Shown here in pieces: positions 24,125 through 34,423 of a DNA stretch of 64,000 bases. A model generated the notes under the pieces. That model did no database searches. It was not told the origin of the DNA and saw nothing but the letters and a program-made list of their open reading frames with translations. Both the position numbers and the translations under genes were made by a program. The number at the start of each line of letters is the position of its first letter. The stretch's first letter is position 1. The DNA lies in contig NC_049981.1 of NCBI RefSeq assembly GCF_000003815.2, positions 25,231,875 to 25,295,874 on the forward strand, in the 5' to 3' direction. The DNA is from Branchiostoma floridae. Lineage: Eukaryota > Chordata > Leptocardii > Amphioxiformes > Branchiostomatidae.

Positions 24125-25611
24125 CTAGTAAAGAGCTCATTTGCATTGACGTCACGACTGGCCCATTGAAGGACAATATAACTTATAAGACACGACTTCT
24201 AAAGTATTTCCTGTAAAAACGCCCGCCTACGCATGGAAATTGGGATTTTCTTGTCACCTTTAACATACTTGCTTGTAAGGGGGAAAATCTCATCATTCAG
24301 CATTTAGAATTTGTTACAAATGCTTGGGGATATTTTACATCAAAATATACAAAGTTATAAACATTAACGTTATCAATGCATTATAAATACATGTAACATG
24401 AAGTTACAAAGAAAGCTGTTTTTTTTTCTAATGGGGAGAGGTTCACTGTTACCGAAAAAAATCCGAGGGGGATAATATGAAATGCTAGTAGATTGATTTT
24501 ATTGCTATCCTTCTAAAATTTTTTGCAGCATTTGTGAGGAGGTAGAGGACTCGTAGACGTCCCGTGTACGATAAAGATGGTAATTCACCAATGACTGTAA
24601 CGTAAGCAATTCCTTTTCAGTTTTAGTATTTTTCTGTGCCCAACTACGCTAGCTATACAGTGCTGCAGGCCTGTCCTTCTAAAAGACTCGGAATCATGCC
24701 TTAGCAACAAGCCGAGATCATATGCGTTATTACCCCTCAAGTTTGACGTCATCCGATGCCGGACAAAGCACTTAACGCTTTATATATAACGCTCGAGCCC
24801 AGGTACTGACTTCAAAATGACATTAACAGCGTGGGCGAACCCGTCACTCTGGGATAGACCAAGACGCACGGCTTATGGGGTCACGGGAATGAACTATTGA
24901 TTTTTCCATAGCTAGGCACTATCTTTCTCAATATGGGATATTTTATAAAGGGAAAATGGACAAGCTTTCAGGTGGAACATGACGGCATGATGCTTTCGGT
25001 GTGTCTCACTCTATTTGTGCATGATATGCGTCCTTAGATACTTGCCGAATACACTGTCAGTAGAGCATGAACTGACGTCATGACTGGCCGGTATAGCTGA
25101 CCGTATAAAGGCCAGACTTACCGGAGTGGCAGTAAGTGAAGTTCAGAGTTGGTAGGATCTAGGACCACGGACGTTGTATGACTGCCATTACTCAGACATG
25201 ACAGACAGTTCAAGGAATAACCAACCAAGTTCAAGGGGAGGTACATGTATTGTTATTGGTGTATCTGTCTGTATTTTTGCAGTTATATATTTTCCGTAAT
25301 ACACTCTAATTTTTCATCATTTTATAGACAATCATTATTATGCTTAATTTCTGTGCACTATTGAAAAAATATTTTCCGAAATTGCAATGGAATGGTTCTT
25401 CCATTGCCATGATGCATACTGGTTTGCACATGGTTCTGTTTTATTTGCAAATGCCCACAAATTCGGTCCTATGACGCATTCGTATAACGTCAGCATAATG
25501 CATTTTAGAAGATCGTAAATCGACGGCACGCCTTGCAGATTCGCAATCCAAAAAAGCGTCCTTGATAATGCCTTAGGATATTCGTTTCGAATCAATATTG
25601 TTACTTGGGTC

Positions 25612-25729
25612 TAGCCTTGGTACCACCCGATTTCTACCGGGGCTCTTTACACTCGCTTAAATAAACATAAAGATTTTTTTAGGGAAGCGAGTATAAGGAG
25701 CCCGGTAGGAATCGGATGGTACCAGGCTA
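25612..25729. mobile_element. foldback MITE with TAGCC ends
   Basis: Left arm 25612-25658 and right arm 25685-25729 are about 45-nt inverted repeats with few mismatches (TAGCCTTGGTACCA at the left; TGGTACCAGGCTA at the right) around a 26-nt loop. Confidence 0.75.
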
Positions 25730-26655
25730 ATTTGGGTCATCAAATAAGCAGAAATATAAATATTTTACTGCCTGACACTATGTGACAAATAACATGTAAC
25801 GTTAAAGCGAAACAAATGTATCCTTGCCTGACGACTCGTTACATCTGAGAATAAAGCTTTCGTGCTCTATTCCCCCTGAGTTGATAAGAACCTGAGCTTT
25901 GAGCTGGGACGAACCTGAAATCCCTGCGTTTAGGAATGATAAAAGTTACGTGTAATTGGTATAGACGTCTTACACCAGTCCCAAGACCCGAGACTTCTAC
26001 CAACACAAGTATCAACAGAAACTATAGAATCTGACCAGATGAAATATGACATGAGGCTTGAAAGATGCAGAAACCATATTTTAACTTTATTTGCAATTTT
26101 GTGCAACATGCGGGTGCTTAACACCTCGCGGCGAAAGAGATAGAATAATACCTGCCGATACATGGCATTCAACAGAAGTTTTTGTAAACATTTTTCAAAA
26201 CCACCTATTAAAAAAAAAACGGGTGAATTCAAAATTTCGACTGTAACGTTAGGTTTAAAAAGCGGTCATTCTTTTATTTTTTTTCTAATTTTCGCAAAGA
26301 CCCGATCGATATCGACGGTCGATTGAGGACTGGTGGAAGACTTTAATATAAAATCTTGTTGATGTACATTTTCTCACCCTAATGGCCTAAAGACTTTTTT
26401 GTCACCCCGGGACCTCAACTACACCCCTCCCCCTACGTTGCCCCTGCCGGGCTATTTGGGTGTACCGAAGATGATGATGATGTATAAACTAAACGATCTC
26501 TTGGCTACCCAGAAAAGTATTCCACGCTATGAGTAATACAAACACTGAGAAGAAGTTGCAAAGTATTGAAATAGATGCGTCGGCGTCAACCTTAGTGTGC
26601 AAGGTACATACGAATCGTTGGGTGGCGCTGTTGCAACGTGTAAGTCATTTGAACA

Positions 26656-29600
26656 ATGGCGGCCGCCACAAAACTGTCGCTCGGGGTACAGTACCTACTT
26701 TGGGGGACTAAATGCTCCATTTCTTTCGGCACCAGGTACGTACAACTAAAATACAACATGTGGAGTATGTCATAGGAAGCTGCCGTGTGTCTATTTATTG
26801 CATTCGATGCAGAAACAGTGGAAATCACTGCATTTATTTGCCTCGGAATGTGTCATGGTGACTCATGGCATGCCAGACGGGAAAGCCCGCGCTTTTTGTT
26901 TATGTTTACAACGAATCCATTCTTTGCATTTTGCTTATCACGGTGAAGATTTCTATACAATCTATTTAAAACTGTAGCTCATGACATTCCGATGTGTTAA
27001 ACCTTTCGTAAACAGAGCTGTCATTTCGTTGGAAATATGGATAATTTGCTCGCTTGTCAGTACCCCAACTGTGGACCTCATGCCCCTCCCCCTTCCTTTT
27101 AAGTTTTCAGGACAATCATGACTAGATTTTATGCATGCTGATTTATTATTTATTGTTAAGTCAAACCATTAATTACATGGTTATCCTTATTGCATCATTA
27201 TCATTTTCTACATATTACGTTACTTTACCATTCATTGTTAATTCATACCATTAATTACTTGTTTATCCTTATTGTATCATTATTATTCTATGTATTACTT
27301 TACTTTATTATTATATATCATAATCAATTTTGTTTAGTTTAAAGGAGGAGGGCTAAGTATAAGCTTCACAAGCTTTTTCCCTCCTCCTGCACCTGTTTTA
27401 TCCATAGTTTCCGTTATGTGTTTTAATGTAACACTATTAGTGTGCGAATAAATAAACAAACAATAAACATGTCATCCGAAATATGATGCAATGGTGCCCA
27501 TTCTGAAAGCATATTTAGCTCCATTTGCAATATTTGTTGTGCATGGTGCTTGTTTTGTTGTGTAAAAACACTGTAATATTGATTCTGTACTCCAACTTGT
27601 CCAAGTATAATTTGTTTTTGGCCTGTTTGCATTTTCTGTTTGTTCTGCCAGAGAGCACTTACAATTTGAGGGGGTGACATTTGCTTTTTTTTATTGCCTT
27701 GTCACGATTGTCAATGAACCCATAATAAGATAATTTATCTACAGGCTTCAGGTGCTGATGCATGGCAGCTGTAGTTATATCTTCAGGGTGTTCAATAATT
27801 ATGATAACAAACATACTGATGATGATGTTTGTGTGTGCATACATTTCCTCATTGTAGCTTTATACTGATAAGCTCACAATTAAAGATGACATTCAGTAGT
27901 CTTTACTGTGTATATTAGTACAGTGTTATAACATTATTTTTATTCATTTGTTTATCTATATGCATGTGTTTCTGTTTTCTTTATACAGGATAGGGATGCT
28001 CATGCTTTATAGGTGCGTCCTGTAAAGAATGACATAAACAGAACAACATAAACACAGGAATAAGAGAAAGCATATTGCACTACCATTATCCCTGATGATA
28101 GACATGACTAAAGCATGACATGTTTTCCACTCCAGACCCACCACACCTCTGCTCCAGTCCTCGCGCTGGTTCGTACAGAGTTCCAGCAAGTTCCCCACCC
28201 CGCCCAAGAGGCCAGCCAACGCCTACATCCGCTATGTCAACCAGAAGATGCCGACTGTCAGGTCACAGAACCCAGGTGGATATACAGCGTCTCAGTTGAA
28301 GTTGTCGCAAATGAAAAGAAAGGAAAGAAATTGTTGCCAGGTTGATCTCAGCTGGGTTGCTCCTTGACTTCATTTTTTTTATGTCCATAGAAAATTTGGA
28401 TAGAAATAAAGTAGTTCAAGCAGTGTTTATTTATTTATTTATTTATTTCTGTTTTATTTAGACAGGGTGGACAACTCAGTACTATGCGTTCTGCTTTTCA
28501 GTTGTGCCCTGTACACAAAATAGCATAACAAGAAATAAGATACAAATCAAATGAACAAATCAAAGTAACAATATATACATAAACATAAATCAAAATCATA
28601 ACTCATTAATCGAAGTTAGTGCCGGGTCAGGAGGTCAGGGGTCAGCAGTGATTACCGTTTCTTATCAGTTTCTTGAACGACAGTGCAGAACTGGCCACTT
28701 TAACCGTTGGCGGCAACTCGTTCCATGAAAATGCACCCCTGTATTCGAATTTTCTACGGCCAGATTCAAGTCTGACTTTCGGTAGTTGTAGTGATAGGTT
28801 TGAATTAAGCCTTGTTGCGTATGTGTGAGATGTTCTGTTAAATATTTGTAAGTATTCTGGTAACTGCCGATGGATTGACTTGAAGACGGTTTGCAGGAGG
28901 TGCATTTTCCTACGAGATGCCAGAGATTTCCAACCTAATGTAGACAGATGGTCATTATCTACATGTGATCTACGTGACAGACCGAGCACAAGCCGTGCTG
29001 CACGGTTTTGGAGTTTCTGGAGATTGTCAGAGAGAGATTTTCCGCAGTTGCCCCATACAGTATCACAATAATCAATCTTAGGAAGAATCATACAGTTAAA
29101 CAGCATGGAAAGTGTCTTAGGTGGTAAAATGGGTACTAAACGTCTTAACACTCCCAACCTGTTTTGGCGAAGGTTAGATATCCAGGCAGAATGTAAAGGT
29201 GGGGTCACACTTGCGGATATATTTAAGTCCGTATGAGGCGCGCATGGGAGTATTTGCCTCCACCAGGCTCCACAGGTGGCTGGAAAAATAATAGAAATTG
29301 GACAAACGTAAACAGGTAACATGTCAGACGAGTTAGCTGGGTCGCTAAGGCCTAGGAAAAAAAATGTTGTGTTTCCTGTTTCCCTACCTACCCTAAAAAA
29401 ACCTGCCGACCCTAGACTTTTTTTTGGGTGAGCAGTGGAGTCACATAGCTTCCAGTTAGAATTTTTATTTAGCCTGCTTCCTATTGAAGTAATACACTGC
29501 TTGTCCTATCTAATGAAGGATAAATGTATCTATCATGCACAAAATTAAAGTTTGACATTGAAAGACAAGTGTCATCATGCATTTCAGTTTACTTTGTTCA

Positions 29601-31839
29601 ACTGTATTGTAATATGTATCACAAGAATTTTGGCCAGCCTAAAAAAAAAAAAAAAAAAAAGATAATCCCTACCTACCGACCCTAATTTTTTCAGGACTGA
29701 AACAGGAAACACAACATTTTTTTTCCTAGGCCTAACCATACTTCTCGGTCAGTTAACTCATCTGGCATGTATCTATATTTGTCCAATTGGTACTATTTTT
29801 CCCGCGACCCGTGGAGCCTGGTAGAGACTAAGAGCTTCATGCGCACCTCAAACGGACTTGAATATATACGCATGTGTGACCTCTGGCTCACCTTAACAGA
29901 TGGTGCAAAATTACACTTAAATAAATTACACTTCAACTTATAAATGGATTAACCCCAAACCATTTTTGTTGTTGTTGTGCTTGTAGGAGCTGGTCCGAAG
30001 CAGATTGTGCGCATCTGTGCATCGCTATGGAAACAACTGTCAGATACGGAGAAACAGCCATACATCAACGATGCAGCCGCAGAGAGAGAGAAGTACAAGG
30101 TCAGGATAAGTTTAAACAGTGATGTTTATGGGACAGAAATAGATATATTAATACCAAAATTACAGATGCATCTTCTGTGCAAAATTGTTTTGTTAAGGAG
30201 GACATCTTCACATTTTATCTTACAGCATACTGTTAAGTGATTTCATACAAACATTTCTTAAAAGAATTTCCACTGGCATTGAAAATCATGTTGCTTTGAC
30301 ATTGAGTAATGTTTGTGTCTTGTCTTCCTACAGTCTGAATACGAGGATTTCAAGTCAGACTTCACCATTGAGGAGTGGGGGGAGTACCAGGACAGCAGGA
30401 GGCAGAGAAGGCGACAACTTCAGAATAGGAGGAGAAGGGAGGTTAGTCTCAAATTGCACCTAAATACCTAAGAAGTCATCATAGCCGTATTTCTTGATGA
30501 TGCATCATGTACGAATAAATGATGTTCAAATCATCTGTTTGTAATAATTCAACTGCTTGGTGCTCTTATCTTCTTCCTAGCAGCAGAATGAATGAAGGGG
30601 GTGAAGTCTGCCATCTCTAATTTTTGTGTTCTGTACAGGAACTCCAACAGCTGGGTAAACCCAAGCAGCCTGTCCACGGTTACGGCCTGTTTGTGAAGGA
30701 GATGTTATCTGGGAGCTCAGGAAACATGGCGGTGAGGATCTCAGCTTTGTAATAGCCTTGGCTTGTTGGGCTACCTTGGCTGCCTGTATTGTCAGCTGAA
30801 TGAATGAATAAATAAATATAACTAAATGGATCTCAGCTTTTCAACATGGACTGATTTTAGCTAGCCCGGAGTCCACCTCTTAGCTCCAGTTTGCTCCCTC
30901 TGATTGCTTCTATTCAGATGCTTTCGCTGTGGTTTAATGTTCGTGAACATTTTTCCATGGCAGGAAGTGCATAGTGCTACTGCTAACTTAAAACCACAGA
31001 GAAAAGTCCTTTTTCCCGCTACCGCGACATTAAATCCCTGCAAACATAAGTACATTTAAGGTAGGCTGGGCCCATTGATAGAGAAACGATTGGCATTGGA
31101 ACCTTCTGGCAGTCTTGGATAGTTACGGGGTTCAAACAGGCATTGTTGCACTTTCTCTGCAAAATGTTTTATTCCCAAAATAATGCAGGAAGTAAGGACC
31201 AAGTATTTCAGTGTGGATATTTAAATGATTAAAGGAATAAGAAGAATGATTTCTGATGTTTACTCGTGTTCATATTCTTCTTCTTACAGCAACAGATGAA
31301 GGACATGAAAGGCCAGTGGATCAATCTGCCTGAAACTGAGAAACAGGTGGGGACTGAAAGGCTGCCCTCTTAGCACCCTACACTAGCTTCAAGTTACCAC
31401 AGGGTTTTCCCTGTGTGATGCAAGCTTTCTATCTTCCAGTGTTCTCACCAGTTATAGGCTTGGTGTTATATGGATCATATATTGCAGAAAACAGAAGAAA
31501 AAATATTTTCAAGCTATGTGTGTCTGATAGCCATGTTATTCTGAATTAGAATGTGAGACTGAACAAAGTCATTGTTTCTTGCAGAAGTACATGTCTGAAG
31601 CCAACAAGGCCAAAGAGAAGTACGAGGCAGAAATGCAGGCCTGGGAGAAGAAGATGGTGGACCAGGGAAGGCCAGAGCTCGTCCGGGGCTACAAGCCGCC
31701 AAAAACTACAGACAAGAAGAAGAAACCGAAAAAGAAGACTATAGCAACTAAAGCTGCCAAGAAGACAACTAAGAGGACAACAGTAAAATTAGCAGGGAAG
31801 AAAAAGCCAGGGACTTTGTCTACTGCTAGGTGGCCATAG
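26656..31839 (+). CDS. TFAM: Mitochondrial transcription factor A
   Basis: Seven exons, 26656-26735, 28136-28275, 29987-30099, 30334-30441, 30639-30731, 31290-31346 and 31585-31839, join in phase to 281 aa. The N-terminus (MAAATKLSLGVQYLLW, then SSRWFVQSS) is an Arg/Ser-rich presequence without acidic residues, as for mitochondrial import. HMG box A runs from PPKRPANAYIRYV to AAAEREKYKSEYEDF. A very basic linker (RRQRRRQLQNRRRRE) leads to HMG box B (KPKQPVHGYGLFVKEM, then GQWINLPETEKQKYMSEA), and a Lys-rich tail ends the protein. Two HMG boxes with a basic linker and tail are the TFAM layout: it binds and bends mtDNA, packs nucleoids and activates mitochondrial transcription. Intron 2 carries a LINE fragment and nested MITEs. 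Confidence 0.9.
27335..27466 (+). mobile_element. possible LINE 3' end in TFAM intron 1
   Basis: Sequence ending GTGCGAATAAATAAACAAAC resembles a LINE 3'UTR with a short A-rich tail. The preceding 27168-27320 contains two diverged, roughly 75-nt tandem copies. No coding part is seen. Confidence 0.3.
28425..29193 (-). mobile_element. LINE (CR1/Jockey-like) 3' fragment with reverse-transcriptase C-terminus
   Basis: On the minus strand, about 29190 to 28642 encodes RQNRLGVLRRLVPILP, ILPKIDYCDTVWGNC, LQKLQNRAARLVLG and FEYRGAFSWNELP, the conserved end of a non-LTR retrotransposon reverse transcriptase. It is followed by a 3'UTR and an AAAT-type tail at 28430-28445. The 5' side ends abruptly at the MITE at 29197, so the copy is truncated or interrupted. 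No endonuclease is visible. Confidence 0.75.
29197..29893. mobile_element. MITE with long inverted arms and TAA target duplication (PIF/Harbinger-like)
   Basis: The element begins AGGTGGGGTCACAC and ends in the diverged complement GTGTGACCTCTGG...CACCT. Arms of about 150 nt are roughly 75% identical. TAA flanks both sides (29194-29196 and 29894-29896), the 3-bp TWA duplication of Harbinger-type insertions. There is no open frame. A second element is nested inside. Confidence 0.7.
29349..29732. mobile_element. nested MITE with GGCCTAGGAAAA ends
   Basis: A 34-nt perfect terminal inverted repeat starts GGCCTAGGAAAAAAAATG. It is flanked by TAA at 29346-29348 and 29733-29735, inside the larger element. 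The interior holds CCTACCTACC and CTACCTACCGACC direct repeats and an A20-type run. Confidence 0.75.
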
Positions 31840-34423
31840 TAACAGTGTTAAGGGTATGAAGTATTAAGATACATTTGTATGTGTAACACATAGTCAAGGA
31901 TAATCAACTAAAAAGGTTTTCAGTAAGGGGAAGGGGCATGGAACTATTTTCTACTTGTATGAAACATGGGGCCAAATCATTACACCTTAACAGTTGTCTA
32001 TGTTGTTCTTAGTGCTAACTTAATAGTTTTCAACAGTGGATAGTAAATATAACACTGAGCTTTGTACATCTGTAACGTTATTCATAATAAACTGTGTAAC
32101 CACTCAGGATAGTCTATACTAGAGAGAGATACTAGAAAGATACATGTGCCTCTCTCAGAGAATCTGCACGTAGTATAGATGATTGACATATACATAGACC
32201 TGTTTTCTCACATTACTGGCACAGGCAGACTAGTCCACTGATATCAGAGACTTTGTCAAAGAATAGACTTTGAAAATGAAAGAGGTGATCATGCAGGCAC
32301 AACCATTTAGATTTTCTACTTGTGTATGAAAGGATGTATCATGGACAGAAACCATGGATAGTAACACTAAACTGATAGAATGCCCAGGCACTCACTAAGC
32401 GTGAGACATGCAATTAAAGTATGTCAAAAAGAAGAAAAAGACTAGTTGTGCTTAGAGTAAGCAATGAATATTACAATCATTTTCAACATTTGCTTCTCAT
32501 ATTTGGGCTGTTAGATGCCACTGTTATGGAAATTGGAAGCTCCAAGAATTATAACTACATGTAGTAAACTTGTACATAAGATACATAATTTGTCTGGATC
32601 AGATGTAGTGAATAAGGATTTGTTATCGCAAAGAAGTCATTTTCATATGCTTCTTGTTAACATTAGCTGTGACATATATAAACCAGCCGAGTGTACTATG
32701 ATGACATGGATCTCTAGTAGACTAGTTGCCATATACCTGTATGAAAATGGCATTTTGCCATATGCCTGTTAGTGTATGTATCTGGCATTAATCACAGATG
32801 TTTATACCAAAAGTAAGCTTTGCTTCTAGATGTGCAATGTTGAACCTGAGATCCAGTCAAGTAGAGATCTAGAGGGCTGAAGACGGAAGCTCAAAAGGCT
32901 GGATCTCTGGCTGGTGATCTTTTCCCTATATAAAAAAAGTTGTGTACACAGATTTCTTTGCTCAGCTAATGCAGCTTTGTACAATGTAAACTGAATGGAC
33001 CTACATTGTAAACCTTAAATGTTTGTCGTTTTCTAATACATGTAGTTTTAAGCTTTAAAGCAGATGCATAAAAAACTCCAATAAAACGGATAACATTGTG
33101 CGTTTTGTTTTGTTTTCTTCCCTCATATATAAGCACTCTGTTGTTCTGGTGAAGTGATTTTAAAGATGCTGATCAACTCCTGTTTACTCCAGAGGTGCTA
33201 TGTAAATACTGAACAAGAACTGAATTGCAACTCTAATAATTCTGTTCCCATTTGTTTACTATCGAAAAAAACAAAACTCGCAACTTCATTCCAATGAGGT
33301 AATATACCATGTAACATAGCGTCAGATAGCATGAAAGTAAATAAAACCACCCCTTCGGTGTAATGGTTTCGGCCGTTACCATTGATCACAGTAATCTTTT
33401 GACCTCTCGAACGAAACCAGTCAGCAGGTTGTTGGGACACCTCAGTCGGGCCCAAACAACAACACAGCAACAGTAGCTTCACGTCGACAAGGTAGGTACT
33501 AGTGTGTTAATTACTGCTCATGTTAGACGTGTAGATACGGCGGTGAAATCAGCATGATCGCCCTGGGTTGCGCGGTAAGCTCGCCATTAAGTTCACCGAA
33601 ACCACAAACAATACAGGTGACATTTGATACCTCCAGGCTGGCCTGACCTCACCATGGTACGACGATGACACAGTCTTCTAAACTACAGTAGTCGCTACAA
33701 CAATCGCTATCAAACACTGATTCTGAATCCATGACATTGAAAACCCTAGGTAATACTAATGTTATTCAACTGTCGATTCCGTAACAATCCGAGGAAAATG
33801 CCACGTCGACATAAATCGCGTGACAGGATAAGGGTTGTTTATGGACAGGGTCAGATCAAGGAGGTTGAAAGAGGGACTTGGTCAGATAGAGTCGTGTGTT
33901 CATTTACATCACACGCAAAGAAAGGACCAACGTTAACAATATTTTCAATAGAAAAGTTTTTTTTCCTGAACCTGGATACCTGCAATGTGCATTCCTCAAT
34001 GTACATTGCAAAAGCGAGAAATTCATGGCAATTTTGAGATATTGTAATGTAAGTGTAATGGGCTCTTTTACGTACTGGGGGTGTGGCACACCAGACCTAA
34101 TTTTTTATCTAACGTCCTATCCCTGTTAGCCCTAGCCTGGATACCAGACCCTGGCCCAATCTCAATACTAGTAATATCTAACGTGCAGGGGTCTAACTCA
34201 GGGGGTCTGCTGCAGAATGTCCTTAGTGGTAAGTTGTCTTAAAATTGGCATGAAAAGTATTTGCCCGGAGAGGTTGTTTTAAATTCATGTTGATGTTCAT
34301 GTAAAAGTGATTGAGCTAATAAAATCTTACACAATGACAATCCTGCTAATACTATCGATGAACATCACAGTGGATGAACATGAAAGAATTTACCCTTTCT
34401 ACAGCTATTACTGCGCTGGTGAA
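31840..34423. other. intergenic between TFAM and the IFIT-like gene
   Basis: No coding region is supported. It contains the TFAM 3'UTR, a weak GAGATCCAG/CTGGATCTC hairpin at about 32848-32912, and at 34131-34160 a TAGCCTGGATACCAG word like the foldback ends elsewhere in the window. A pyrimidine tract ending AG at 34403 suggests that the IFIT-like coding exon is preceded by an upstream exon. Confidence 0.45.
32086..32091 (+). terminator. poly(A) signal AATAAA of TFAM
   Basis: Canonical AATAAA 247 nt after the TFAM stop codon on the same strand. Another lies near 33080. Motif and position only. Confidence 0.4.

Larger units (their letters stand above)
23977..26655. other. divergent intergenic region between CPE and TFAM
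   Basis: This spacer separates the heads of CPE (minus) and TFAM (plus). It holds a YY1/ETS-like site near the CPE start, a foldback element (25612-25729) and otherwise AT-rich sequence with no supported gene. Confidence 0.5.

Noticed and set aside
28642-29322. Host gene of 226 codons on the minus strand
   Set aside because: Motifs are those of a non-LTR reverse-transcriptase C-terminus. The 5' part is out of homology and enters a MITE.
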